DNA from: Bufo bufo
Lineage: Eukaryota; Chordata; Amphibia; Anura; Bufonidae
Assembly: GCF_905171765.1 (NCBI RefSeq)
Contig: NC_053390.1
Coordinates: 579,850,471 to 579,914,470 of the forward strand
Direction of reading: 5' to 3'
Length of the DNA stretch: 64,000 nucleotides
Shown: positions 42,376-53,962 of the stretch, piece by piece
Layout of the letters: each line of letters opens with the position of its first letter
Position numbering within the stretch: the stretch's first letter is position 1
The notes under the pieces: generated by a model
Told to the model about the DNA's origin: nothing
The model's database searches: none
The model's input: only the letters and a program-made list of their open reading frames with translations
Program-made: the position numbers and the translations under genes

Positions 42376-42727
42376 ACAGGAATGTTTGACATGTGACTCT
42401 ACTGATAATATATACATGCTTGAATGTAAATGTAGAAAGAAGTATATAGGGAGAACCAAAAGAACTCTCAAGAAGAGGGTAGCTGAGCATATGTCTAACA
42501 TTAAGAAGGGCCTGGATACACACTTGTTGTCAAGACATTTTAAATTGATGCACAATTGTGATCCCACTGGTCTAAGATTTATGGCGATTGAGAAAGTCAG
42601 AGAGTCTTGGAGAGGTGGGAATCATATAGCGCATATGTCAAGACAAGAATCTCGAAGGATCTTTCAGTTTGACACAATGATCCCAAGCGGCTTAAACGCC
42701 GAAATGGAAGTCTTTGGATTTTTGTGA
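42376..42727 (+). pseudogene. PLE2 GIY-YIG endonuclease end
   Basis: An open frame with LECKCRKKYIGRTKRTLKKR and VAEHMSNIKKGLDTH, matching the YIG half, the R..EH helix and the C-terminal GGNHIAHMSRQESRRIF / PSGLNAEM blocks of PLE1. It ends at FGFL then stop. The upstream half of the PLE is truncated at the left arm border, so it is a 5'-truncated copy of a second PLE family. Confidence 0.85.
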
Positions 42728-43817
42728 AAGTTGGGGGGGGTTGTCTGGTGGTGATGAGACATCGTAGTCTGGTTGTATATCGACAATCCGATCTCTCCTC
42801 TCTATGAGACAGCCCCCCTTATTGCATTTAACTCCCCGATTTATTTTTTCGATATAATTCCTTCGATATTTCCTCGCTACTCTAAACAGTCCACCGTCTA
42901 TGAGTTTCTTGAGGAGCTAAATTAACCGATTGTTATGGATCGAGGGAATTATATGAGATAATTATGGGATATTCCCCATCTACCCTATAAGATGTCTGTG
43001 CTAGGCTTAGTTGGAATTCATTGACAGCGGTACCGCATGCGTTTCTTATGCGGCATGACCTGGAATAGATATTGTGGCGCAGTTGGCGCAGTTTTCTTCT
43101 ATTCCTAATATATATTTATAATTTTATCAATTCATCGATTCTATTTTGTTATATATATATAAAAGATACAGGTTTTTAGTTATGTGTATCCACTATATTT
43201 CGAGGTTTGAGAATATATAACACCAATGTAGAGATTCCACTCCATTCCGGAGTTTCAACAATGCAGAATAAAAAGTGGAGCAATATGGGAACACCAGCCC
43301 CTTTATAAGAGTGTGGAAGCGCTCACTCAGTTGGCCACTGAGGAAGAGGTATAGCACCTCAAAACGCGTCTGGCATAAGGAGTGAGCATATGTCTCATCG
43401 ATCCAGTAGAGACAATATTACCATACAAAGAAAGAATCAGAGACTTTCGAATCCGGGAAAAGCCGTCGCGCACTAGTGACGTCACTTCAGCTTCATTTGG
43501 TCTCCAGAGTAACCAGGTCACGTGAGACGCCACATAGAGGTTCAGCACACCACGTGGGACACCGCTGGTGTGCGGCCGCCTGGAACCAGCACTGCAACAA
43601 CGCAGTGAAGAAGGGTAAGACCCAGCTCCGTTTAGGAGTGTGCTTGTTGTTTGTGCCTCTCTAAGGCACAGCTGTTGCGGCTACTCCGAAGTTATCAGTG
43701 ACTGCATATTGAGATAATAGAAGTACGTATCGGACTATGCCTGGAGTTTGAACCAATTATTGATACGGTCCTCTACAGTGTTACAGCCACCTGCATATAC
43801 GATATTGGCAGGTCGAA
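42728..43817 (+). other. PLE2 3' non-coding region
   Basis: No gene. Contains the hammerhead at 43334-43374 and AT-rich sequence with TATATATATA at about 43153. It runs to the right arm at 43818. Confidence 0.6.
43334..43374 (+). ncRNA. Hammerhead ribozyme motif of PLE2 (one core base lost)
   Basis: CTGAGGA (43338-43344), stem II GAGGT-ATAGC-ACCTC (43346-43360), then AAAA (43361-43364) where GAAA is required, a minimal stem III C-GC-G (43365-43368), the cleavage triplet GTC (43368-43370) and stem I GCCA (43334-43337) with TGGC (43371-43374). Only the invariant G12 is changed to A, as expected from CpG decay (CTCGAAA to CTCAAAA). Geometry is the same as PLE1. Probably inactive now. Confidence 0.7.
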
Positions 43818-44420
43818 TATACCATCTGGCTGACATTTGTCTATGCTGGACGATTTTAGGAGCAGTTTCATACTGGCCAAAGAGAGGGAGAATATAGGCA
43901 GCATTTGTTATATAGTGGTTTTGTCTGTTGGGTGCATATGATATATATATATTGTTGCCATTTTATATTATTTTATTCATTTGTGTGGGTTTTAATAAAT
44001 TACATCCACTTGGTGGATTTAGTACTCCCATTTGAGTGTGCCCCTATACATCTATATAAAGTGTTAAATTCAAGTTTAATATATACAGCTTTCATATTAT
44101 GTTACCAAAAAAAACACTTTTTTGGCAATATACAACATCTGGATTAGTCAGTGCGCAATTTAAGCTAGAAATACACCCATCATTTTCTGGGGTTTTAAAA
44201 CACACTTTTTTGCCAAAAAATACTATTTTCAGGCCTTGCAGCATAAGCACGTTTGAAATTCCTGGGTTATATACTGCTGCCATATTAAGTTATTAAACAA
44301 ACACCCATTTGGGCAAAAAAAGTTTATTTGGCAGCCTTTGCTGCATATGTCATTGTAAGATACACCCTTAATACATTTGGGTTAGATTCAGAGATTTGAA
44401 ATACAGCCATTTTGGGCAAA

Positions 44421-44646
44421 GAAATCTCTAATTGAGGCCTAGAGTGGTTCAGGCCATGTGAGATACACCCTTTACATACAGGGGTTTGATTCAGGCATTT
44501 GAAATACAGCCATTTTGAGCAAATACATCTTTAAATGAGGCCTAGTCTGGTTCAGGCCGTGTAAGATACACCCTTTACATACTGTCGTTCTATTCTACTA
44601 TTAATTTAACACCTATTTAGGGCAAGATCCTAAATTCAAGAAATAT
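44421..44646 (+). other. hAT 5' leader
   Basis: Tandem-like lines with GGTTCAGGCC, AAGATACACCC and AAATACAGCCATTTTG recur about every 110 bp, ending just before the first transposase Met. Confidence 0.6.
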
Positions 44647-45953
44647 GAGAGCAACAAATAAGGGATGTGGCCCAGGTCGTGGTGCTGCTGGTGGAGCTCC
44701 TGTTGCAGGGAGAGGACGTGGTCGATCTGTGCCAGCTACACGCACAAGTGAAACCCCTTCCTCAGGTGCGAGTAGGCGACAGAACCTGCAGCAGTATTTG
44801 GTCGGGCCTAATGCGGCTCTACGAATGGTGAGGCCTGAACAAGTACAGGCGATAGTAGATTGGGTTGCCGACACTGGATCCAGTTCCTTCACATTGTCTC
44901 CCACCCAGTCTCCTGCTGAAAGACCACAGTTGGCACCTGCAGCCGATGTCCATCAGTCTTTCACCTCACCCCCTTGCAAATCAGCCAAGCATTCTGAGCC
45001 CTAAGTCATGCAGCAGTCTCTTCTGCTTTTTGATGACTCTATTGGCAGGGTTTCCCAGGGCCATCCACCTAGCCCTGCCCCAGAAGTGGAAGAGATTGAG
45101 TGCACCGATGCCCAACCATTATCTTTCAAGATGAGTACATGGGAGGACCATCGCAGCACGTCTCGGATGATGACGAAACACAGGTGCCAACTGCTGGGGC
45201 TTTCGAAAGTGTGCAGACCGACAAGGAAGGCAGGGGTGAAGACTGGGTGGAAGATGATGTGGAGGACGATGAGGTCCTCGACCCTACATGGAATCAAGGT
45301 CATGCAAGTGACCTATGTAGTTCGGAGGAAGAGGCAGTGGTCGCACAGAGCCACCAGCACAGCAGAAGAGGGAGCACGGTGCAAAAGCGAAGAGGCCGTT
45401 CTCTAGACAGTATGCCTGCTACTGCCCACTGCAGCAAGTGACCGAGCACACCAAAGCCAACTCCAAGGAGTTCCCCGGCGTGGCAGTTCTTCAGACAGAC
45501 AATGTGCTGACGACAAGACACGAGTGGTTTGCACGCTGTGCAATCAGAGCCTGAAGCGAGGCATAAATGTTCTCAACCTGAGCACAACCTGCATGACCAG
45601 GCATTTAAGTGCAAAGCACGAGCTGCAGTGGAGTAGACACCTTAAAAACCAAGAAAGGTCTCTGGCTCCGCCTACTTCCTCTTCTGCTGCAGTCTCGACC
45701 TCTTCATCCACCTCTGGAGTGACAGTGCCACCTGCCACCCCGCAAACAGAGGATCTGCCAGCAACACCAACACCTGGGTCACCAAGCATCTCCACAATGT
45801 CCCAAGGAAGCATTCAGCTCTCCATCTCCCAAACGCTGGAGAGGAAGAGGAAGTACCCCCCTACCCACCCGCGATGCCTAGCCCTGAATGCCAGCATTTC
45901 AAATTTACTGGCCTTTGAAATGCTGTCATTCCGTCTGGTGGAGATGGAGAGTT
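44647..45953 (+). pseudogene. hAT transposase, N-terminal part with BED finger
   Basis: Starts MRATNKGCGPGRGAAGGAPV (Gly/Arg-rich), then QQYLVGPNAALRMVRPEQVQ and a Ser/Pro-rich stretch. Frame changes near 45005 and 45100 lead to an acidic region (WVEDDVEDDEVLDPTW), then the BED zinc finger at about 45530-45610: VCTLCNQSLKRG..TCMTRHLSAKH with its C..C..H..H ligands. It ends LNASISNLLAFEMLSFRLVE at the TTAA insertion. Inactive: stops at 45004, 45441 and frameshifts. Confidence 0.85.
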
Positions 45954-46339
45954 TTAACCACCTCCGGACCGCCTAACGCAGGATCGCGTTCCGGAGGTGG
46001 CAGCCCTGCGCAGAGTCACGCATATATGCGTCATCTCGCGATGGCCGAGATTTCCTGTGAACGCGCGCACACAGGCGCGCGCGCTCACAGGAACGGAAGG
46101 TAAGAGAGTTGATCTCCAGCCTGCCAGCGGCGATCGTTCGCTGGCAGGCTGGAGATGTGTTTTTTTTTAACCCCTAACAGGTATATTAGACGCTGTTTTG
46201 ATAACAGCGTCTAATATACCTGCTACCTGGTCCTCTGGTGGTCCCATTTGTTTGGATCGACCACCAGAGGACACAGGTAGCTCAGTAAAGTCCCACCAAG
46301 CACCACTACACTACACCCCCCCCCCGTCACTTATTAACC

Positions 46340-46960
46340 CCTTATTAGCCCCTGATCGCCCCTGATCACCCCATATAGACTCCCTGATCACCCCCCTGTC
46401 ATTGATTACCCCCCTGTCATTGATCACCCCCCTGTAAAGCTCCATTCAGATGTCCGCATGATTTTTACGGATCCACTGATAGATGGATCGGATCCGCAAA
46501 ACGCATCCGGACGTCTGAATGAAGCCTTACAGGGGCGTGATCAATGACTGTGGTTATCACCCCATATAGACTCCCTGATCACCCCCCTGTCATTGATTAC
46601 ACCCCTGTCATTGATCAACCCCCTGTAAAGCTCCATTCAGACGTCCGCATGATTTTTACGGATCCACTGATAGATGGATCGGATCCGCAAAACGCATCCG
46701 GACGTCTGAATGAAGCCTTACAGGGGCATGATCAATGACTGTGGTGATCACCCCATATAGACTCCCTGATCACCCCCCTGTAAAGCTCCATTCAGATGTC
46801 CGCATGATTTTTACGGATGCACTGATAGATGGATCCGATCCGCAAAACGCATCCGGACGTCTGAATGAAGCCTTACAGGGGCATGATCAATGACTGTGGT
46901 GATCACCCCATATAGACTCCCTGATCACCACCCCTGTCATTGATCACCACCCCTGTCATT
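46340..46960. repeat. Three tandem units, each with an inverted-repeat core
   Basis: The unit starts around CACCCCATATAGACTCCCTG and contains CTCCATTCAGACGTCCGC.. with the inverse GCGGAT..CGGACGTCTGAATGAAG. Copies begin near 46371, 46558 and 46749; spacing varies with the number of short CTGTCATTGATCACCCC subrepeats. Confidence 0.85.
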
Positions 46961-47089
46961 GATCACCACCCCTGTCATTGATCACTCCCCCTGTCATTGA
47001 TCACCCTCTGTAAGGCTCCATTCAGACATTTTTTTGGCCCAAGTTAGCGGAATTATTTTTTTTTTTTCTTACAAAGTCTCATATTCCAC

Positions 47090-48990
47090 TAACTTGTGTC
47101 AAAAAATAAAATCTCACATGAACTCACCATACCCCTCACGGAAACCAAATGCGTAAAATTTTTTAGATATTTATATTCCAGACTTCTTCTCACGCTTTAG
47201 GGCCCCTAGAATGCCAGGGCAGTATAAATACCCCACATGTGACCCCATTTCGGAAAGAAGACACCCCCAGGTATTCCGTGAGGGCCATATTGAGTCCATG
47301 AAAGATTGAAATTTTTGTCCCAAGTTAGCGGAACGGGAGACTTTGTGAGAAAAAAATTAAAAATATCAATTTCCGCTAACTTGTGCCAAAAAAAAAAAAA
47401 ATTCTATGAACTCGCCATGCCCCTCATTGAATACCTTTAGGTGTCTTCTTTCCAAAATGGGGTCACATGTGGGGTATTTATACTGCCCTGGCATTCTAGG
47501 GGCCCCAAAGCGTGAGAAGAAGTCTGGTATCCAAATGTCTAAAAATGCCCTCCTAAAAGGAATTTGGGCACCTTTGCGCATCTAGGCTGCAAAAAAGTGT
47601 CACACATCTGGTATCGCCGTACTCAGGAGAAGTTGTGGAATGTGTTTTGGGGTGTCATTTTACATATACCCATGCTGGGTGAGAGGAATATCTTGGTCAA
47701 ATGCCAACTTTGTATAAAAAAAATGGGAAAAGTTGTCTTTTGCCAAGATATTTCTCTCACCCAGCAAGGGTATATGTAAAATGACACCCCAAAACACATT
47801 CCCCAACTTCTCCTGAATACGGCGATACCACATGTGTGACACTTTTTTGCAGCCTAGGTGGGCAAAGGGGCCCATATTCCAAAGAGCACCTTTAGGATTT
47901 CACAGGTCATTTACCTACTTACCACACATTAGGGCCCCTGGAAAATGCCAGGGCAGTATAACTACCCCACAAGTGACCCCATTTTGGAAAGAAGACACCC
48001 CAAGGTATTCCGTGAGGGGCATGGCGAGTTCCTAGAATTTTTTACTTTTTGTCACAAGTTAGTGGAAAATGATGATTTTTTTTTTTTTTTCATACAAAGT
48101 CTCATATTCCACTAACTTGTGACAAAAAATAAAAACTTCCATGAACTCACTATGCCCATCAGCGAATACCTTGGGGTCTCTTCTTTCCAAAATGGGGTCA
48201 CTTGTGGGGTAGTTATACTGCCCTGGCATTCTAGGGGCCCAAATGTGTGGTAAGGAGTTTGAAATCAAATTCTGTAAAAAATGACCTGTGAAATCCGAAA
48301 GGTGCTCTTTGGAATATGGGCCCCTTTGCCCACCTAGGCTGCAAAAAAGTGTCACACATCTGGTATCTCCGTACTCAGGAGAAGGTGGGGAATGTGTTTT
48401 GGGGTGTCATTTTACATATACCCATGCTGGGTGAGAGAAATATCTTGGCAAAAGACAACTTTTCCCATTTTTTTATACAAAGTTCGCATTTGACCAAGAT
48501 ATTTATCTCACCCAGCATGGGTATATGTAAAAAGACACCCCAAAACACATTCCCCACCTTCCCCTGAGTACGGAGATACCAGATATGTGACACTTTTTTG
48601 CAGCCTAGGTGGGCAAAGGGGCCCATATTCCAAAGAGCACCTTTCGGATTTCACAGGTCATTTTTTACAGAATTTGATTTCAAACTCCTTACCACACATT
48701 TGGGCCCCTAAAATGCCAGGGCAGTATAACTACCCCACAAGTGACCCCATTTTGGAAAGAAGAGACCCCAAGGTATTTCGTGATGGGCATAGTGAGTTCA
48801 TAGAAGTTTTTATTTTTTGTCACAAGTTAGTGGAATATGAGACTTTGTAAGAAAAAAAAAAAAAATCATCATTTTCCGCTAACTTGTGACAAAAAATAAA
48901 AAGTTCTATGAACTCACTATGCCCATCAGCGAATACCTTAGGGTGTGTACTTTCCGAAATGGGGTCATTTGTGGGGTGTTTGTACTGTCT
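47090..48990. repeat. Array of about 375-bp modules in alternating orientation
   Basis: The same module (markers: TGCCCTGGCATTCTAGGGGC, CTAGGCTGCAAAAAAGTGTC, GGGTGAGAG.AATATCTTGG) appears forward, then inverted, then forward, then inverted. Switch points are near 47355, 47718, 48085, 48470 and 48855. Each switch is a palindrome centre with a short A- or T-rich spacer. Confidence 0.85.
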
Positions 48991-49466
48991 GGCCATTGTA
49001 GAACCTCAGGAAACATGACAGGTGCTCAGAAAGTCAGAGCTGCTTCAAAAAGCGGAAATTCACATTTTTGTACCATAGTTTGTAAACGCTATAACTTTTA
49101 CCCAAACCATTTTTTTTTTACCCAAACATTTTTTTTTTATCAAAGACATGTAGAACAATAAATTTAGAGCAAAATTTCTATATGGATCTCGTTTTTTTTG
49201 CAAAATTTTACAACTGAAAGTGAAAAATGTCATTTTTTTGCAAAAAAATGGTTAAATTTCGATTAATAACAAAAAAAGTAAAAATGTCAGCAGCAATGAA
49301 ATACCACCAAATGAAAGCTCTATTAGTGAGAAGAAAAGGAGGTAAAATTCATTTGGGTGGTAAGTTGCATGACCGAGCAATAAACGGTGAAAGTAGTGTA
49401 GTTCAGAAGTGTAAAAAGTGGCCTGGTCTTTCAGGGTGTTTAAGCACTGGGGGCTGAAGTGGTTAA

Positions 49467-51230
49467 AGGCTGTCCCACAGTATGTCGTGCCCAGCCGCCA
49501 CTAATTTTCAAGGCGAGCCATCCCTTCCCTGCACAACCAAGTAGGGGACAAAATCAGGTGTGCACTGTGCAACGCCATCGGGGGAAAGGTGCACCTGACT
49601 ACGGATACGAGGACCAGTAAGCACAGTCAGGGACATTATATCTCCATAAAAGCACACTGGATAAATGCAGTGGCGGCTGGGCCTGAGGCGGATAGCGGTT
49701 TGGCGCATGTCCTTCCACCACAGAGGATTGCAGGGCGCTTCAGTGTGCCTCCTGTTGCTTCCTCCTCCTACTCCACTTCCTCATGCTCTACCGGGTCCTC
49801 ATCCGGTCAGCGTAACACCTTCACCACCAACTTCAGCACAGCCAGGGATAAGCGACAGCAGGCAGTTTTAAAACTTATCTGTTTGGGGGACAAACCCCAC
49901 ACCGTGCAGGAGCTGTGGACGGGCCTTGAACAACAGACTGATGAGTGGTTTGTGCCAGTCAGCTTCAAGCCCGGCCTGGCGGTGTGCGATAATGGGAGAA
50001 ATCTCGTAGCAGCTCTGGGACTAGCCGGTTTGACGCCCATCCCTTGCCTGGCGCATGTGCTGAATTTGGTGGTGCAGAGATTCCTTAAAAATTACCCTGA
50101 TATGTCAGAGCTGCTGCATAAAGCGCGGGCCGTCTCTGCGCGCTTTCGGCGTTCTCATCCTGCTGCTGCTCGCCCGTCAGCGCTGCAGTGCAACTTCGGC
50201 CTTCCCGCTCACCGCCTCATATGCGACGTGCCCACAAGGTGGAACTCCACCTTGCACATGCTGGCCAGACTGTGCGAGCAGCAGCAGGCGATAGTGGAGT
50301 TTCAGCTGCAGCACGCACGGGTGAGTCGCTCGGCGGAACAGCACCACTTCACTGTTGCGCTGTTTCGAGTACTCCACCAACATGGCCAGTGCCGATAACG
50401 CAGTTCTCAGCGTTACTATCCCACTTCTATGCCTCCTTGAAAAAACGCTCCTGGCGATGATGGAAGAGTATGTGGCACAGGAGGAGAAGGAGGAAGAGGG
50501 ATCATTTCGTAGGGTTTCCGGCAATTCACAAGTGGCTCCGAGGGTGGGTTCCTGCACCCACAAACCCAAGGTACACAATTGTCCAGCCAGGGCACAGTTC
50601 TGGAGGATGAGGAGGTGGAGGATGAGGAACCATGTTCACAGCAGAGTGGCACCCAGACCAGCTCATGGCCATCACTGATGCGTGGATGGGGGGATACAGA
50701 GGACACAGACGATACACCTGCCACAGAGGACAGCTTTTCGTTGCCTCTGGGCAGCCTAGCACACAGGTGATTACATGCTGCAGTGTCTCCGCAACGACCG
50801 CCGAGTTGCCCACATTCTAACTTGTGCTGATTGGGTGGCCACGCTGCTGGATCCCCGTTACAAGGACAACGTACCGTCCTTAGTTCAGACACTGGAGAGT
50901 GATCGTAAGATGCACGAGTACAAGCGCACGCTGGTAGACGCGCTGCTGGTGGCATTCCCACCTGACAGCGGGGGCACAGTGGCAGCACAAGGTGAAGGCA
51001 GAGGATGAGGTCGCCAACGCAGCTGGGGCACCGCCAGCACCTCAGAAAGCAGGGTTAGCATGGCCGAAATGTGGAAAAGCTTTGTCAGCACGCCACAACA
51101 ACCAGCATCACCAGCTGATATGAAACGTCTTAGCAGGAGGCAGCATTTCACCAAAATGGTGGAGCAGTATGTGTGCACACGCCTTCTTGTATTTTGGATA
51201 TTTCACACTCTTTTAGAGTGTACCCTAATT
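49467..51230 (+). pseudogene. hAT transposase, C-terminal part
   Basis: Resumes with PQYVVPSRHYFSRRAIPSLH, then an RNase H-like core: HLTTDTRTS (first catalytic Asp region), AVCDNGRNLVAALGLAGLTP (second Asp), IPCLAHVLNLVVQRFLK, DVPTRWNSTLHMLARLCEQQ. After frame changes near 50395 and 50640: CADWVATLLDPRYKDNVPS and MKRLSRRQHFTKMVEQYVCT. The RW and LDPRYK motifs are hAT hallmarks. The dimerisation C-terminus is missing, because after VEQYVCT the sequence jumps to a 3' non-coding region. The open part 49589-50398 is 269 codons. Confidence 0.88.
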
Positions 51231-51615
51231 AAAAAAAATAATTAAAACCAAAAACCTGTGTTGGCTACCTCGTCCTCCTCCACCGCCGCTTCCACCTACA
51301 TCGCTACATTCACCGCCTCCTCAAACTCCTACTCCATATGGAACTCCACCTCATAAATCAAATTTTCTTTTTTTATTTGCACATATTTTATTTTATATAA
51401 TTTACATTTTCTGGTGAAATTCACAAATTTTTGGGTGTAAAGTACCACTGCTATACCTAGTAGGCCAGTTTAAAAAAATAAATAAATTGTCAGTTACATT
51501 TTCGGGTGAATTCACTATACCGAGTAGACAGGTAAAAAAAAAAAAAAAAAAAAATTGTCGGCTACATTTTTGGGTGAAATATACCCCTCCTCTACCTAGT
51601 TGACAGCTTAATACA
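51231..51615 (+). other. hAT 3' region
   Basis: TTGGCTACCTCGTCCTCCTC-type pyrimidine stretch and two tandem GTCRGTTACATTTTCGGGTG lines (about 51489 and 51557) with poly-A between. No terminal repeat seen before the next element. Confidence 0.55.
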
Positions 51616-52474
51616 TTTCAATAATTTTTTACTGACCGCGACATAGAAGGGGTTTGTGTCGGATGAGTGATCGCATCGAGTCCCCGCGCTGCTGTGGCGG
51701 GGACCCAATGCGACACAAGGCAGCCCGATGCCGTGCAGAGGCTGCCCAATGCCTTGCACGGCATTGGGAACTGCCTTCTACGGGTGATGGGGAGATCCAG
51801 CCTCAGGCTGGGTCTCCTAGGCAACCTGTTGGTGTATGACTCAGTGTCATACACTAACAGGCAATGCATTACAATACAGATGTATTGTAATTTATTGCAG
51901 AGGGGATCAGACCCCAAAAGTGAATGTCATAAATAAAGTAAAGAAAAAAAAAAAAAAAGTTAAAAAAAAGTGTTTAATAAAATTAATAAAGTAATAAAAT
52001 TAATAAAGTAAAAAAGAAAAAAAAAGCCCGTTCCCCTTATTTTATAATAAAAAAACTAAGAAAAAAAAACAAAAAAAAAAACACATTCGGTGTCGCCGCG
52101 TCCGTAATGACCGGCTCTATAAATATATCACATGATCCACCCTGTCCGATAAACACCAATAAAAAAAATAAAAAGGTGTAAAAAAAAGCCATTTTTGTCC
52201 TCTTACATCATAAAAAGTGCAACACCAAGCGATCAAAAAGGCGCATGTCCCACAAAATGGTATCAATAAAACAGTCACCTCATCCCGCAAAAAATGAGCA
52301 CCTACCTAAGACAAATCACCCCAAAAAAAAAAATATATATAGCTCTCAGAACATGGAGACACTAAAACATTTTTTTTTATTTCAAAACTGCTATTATTGT
52401 GCTAAAGTGAAATACATAAAAAAAAAAATTATAATATAAATATTATACATACATATATACATACATATATACAT

Positions 52475-52505
<31 letters not shown>

Positions 52506-53962
52506 CACACACACACACACACATAGCCACATCCGCAACAACCAGCTCTATAAAAATATCATATGACCTAACCCCTCAGATAAACACCGTAAAAAAAAAA
52601 AAAAAAAAAAAAGGGTAAAAAAGCCTTTTTGGTCACATTACATCACAAAAATTGCACCAGCAAATGATCAAAAAGGCGTATGCCCCCCATAATAGTACCA
52701 ATCAGACAGTCACCTAATTCCGCAAAAAATAAGACCCCAACTAAGAGAATCGGTCAAAAAATTAAAAACCTATGGCTCTCAGACTATGGAGACACTAAAA
52801 TATTATTTTGGTTTAAAATATGCTATTATTGTGTAAAACTTAATAAGAAAAAGTAGACATATTGGGTATTGCCACGTGCGTAACGATCTGCTCTCTAATA
52901 AAAAGTCACATGACCTAATTCCTCAGGTAAACGCTATAAAAATAAGAAATAAAAACTGTGCCAAAACATCCATTTTTTGGTTACCTTGCCTCACAAAAAA
53001 CGTAATATAGAGCAATTAAAAATCATATGTACCCCAAAATAGTACCAATAAAACTGGCACCTTATCCCGTAGTTTCCAAAATGTGGTCACTTTTTTGAGT
53101 TTCTACTGTAGGGTGTATCGGGGGGGGGTTTTCAAATTGGACATGGCATCTAAAAACCAGTTCAGCTAAATTTGCCTTCCAAAAACCATATGGCATTCCT
53201 TTCCTACTGCGCCCTGCCGTGTGCCCGTACAGCAGTTTAAGATCACATGTGGGGTGTTTCTGTAAACCACAGAATAAGGGTAATAAATACTGAGTTTTAT
53301 TTGGCTGTTAACCCTTGCTTTGCTACTGGAAAAAAAATGTATTAAAATGTAAAATCTACCAAAAAAGCGAAATTCTGAAATTTCATCTACATTTTCCAAT
53401 AATTCTTGTGGAACACCTAAAGGGTTAACAAAGTTTGTAAAATCAGTTTTGTATACCTCTAGGGATGTAGTTTCTAAAATGGGGCCATTTTTGGGAGGTT
53501 TCACAAAGTGACTTCAGACCTGAACTGGTCCTTAAAAAGTGGGTTTTGGAAATTTTCCAAAACATTTCAAGATTTGCTTCCAAACTTCTAAGCCTTCTAA
53601 CGTCCCCAAAAAATAAAATGTCATTTTCAAAATGATCCAAACATGAAGTAGACATATGGGGAATGTAAAGTAATTACTGTGTATTATAAAAGTAGAGAAA
53701 TTTAAATTTGCTAAATTTTTGATAAATGTTGTATTTTTTTATGAATAAAAAAGTTTTTTTTAAACTTATTTTTACCACTGTCATGAAGTACGATATGTGA
53801 AGAGAAAACAATCTCAGAATGGCCTGTATAAGTAAAAGTGTTTTAAAGTTATCACCACATAAAGTGACATGTCAGATTTGCAAAAAATGGTCCTGGCAGG
53901 AAGGTGAAAACAGGGTCGGGGTTGAAGGGGTTAAGATGAAAATGAGCCCGGTCCTCAAGGGG
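51616..53962. mobile_element. piggyBac-type repeat, right portion of the 15-kb block
   Basis: Same non-coding family as 19903-22346 but inverted: GC hairpin, CAATGCATTACAATACAG, three diverged internal tandem units (CACATGACC.., at about 52127, 52560 and 52905), CACATGTGGGGTGTTTCTGT, and the right end CCGGTCCTCAAGGGGTTAA. It contains the uninterrupted CCCACTTTTTAAGGACCAGT target near 53530. No coding capacity. Confidence 0.7.
52440..52525. repeat. AC/AT compound microsatellite
   Basis: Runs of CATATATA, (AC)n and TATATATACACAC within the piggyBac-type repeat. Confidence 0.95.

Larger units (their letters stand above)
41725..44420 (+). mobile_element. PLE2: Penelope-like 3' fragment with about 0.6-kb inverted arms
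   Basis: Left arm 41725-42376 is the reverse complement of 43818-44420. Between the arms lie a GIY-YIG coding end and a 3' region with a hammerhead. The inner part of each arm is PLE 3' sequence (TAATAAATTACATCCACTTG); the outer part is hAT leader sequence, so the inverted duplication runs across the PLE border into host-element DNA. AAGTGTTAAATTCAA occurs at about 41605 and 44060 and may be a target duplication. The RT part is absent. Confidence 0.7.
45954..49466. mobile_element. 3.5-kb TTAA element inside the hAT transposase
   Basis: TTAA at 45954-45957 and 49463-49466; termini TTAACCACCTCCGGACC and, inverted, TTAACCACTTCAGCCCCC. Removal restores hAT coding order (..LVEMESF then the PQYVVPSRHYF region). 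It has no transposase but two structured arrays: three tandem copies of a 170-180-bp unit (about 46340-46960) and alternating inverted modules (47090-48990). TTAA target and CC-starting ends fit piggyBac. Confidence 0.78.
40989..51615 (+). mobile_element. hAT transposon with BED finger, invaded by PLE2 and a TTAA element
   Basis: Begins at AGGGTTGAGCGAACCCGAAC, then a long 5' leader with CGTACGTACC and the repeated AATACAGCCATTTTGGGCAA lines, the transposase gene in two blocks (44647-45953 and 49467-51230) and a 3' region with poly-A runs. The right terminal repeat is not visible; the element seems cut at about 51615 by piggyBac-type sequence. Insertions: PLE2 with arms (41725-44420) and a 3.5-kb TTAA element (45954-49466). 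Confidence 0.8.

Noticed and set aside
44645..45004. RNA-binding Gly/Arg-rich host protein
   Set aside because: The frame leads into a BED finger and hAT core, so it is the N-terminus of the transposase.
46340..46990. CRISPR-like spaced repeats
   Set aside because: The units are 170-180 bp with inverted cores inside a eukaryotic transposon; no spacers or cas genes.
47564..48850. Several similar frames (MGPFAHLGCKKVSHIW..) on both strands
   Set aside because: They are by-products of the alternating inverted modules, not a gene family.
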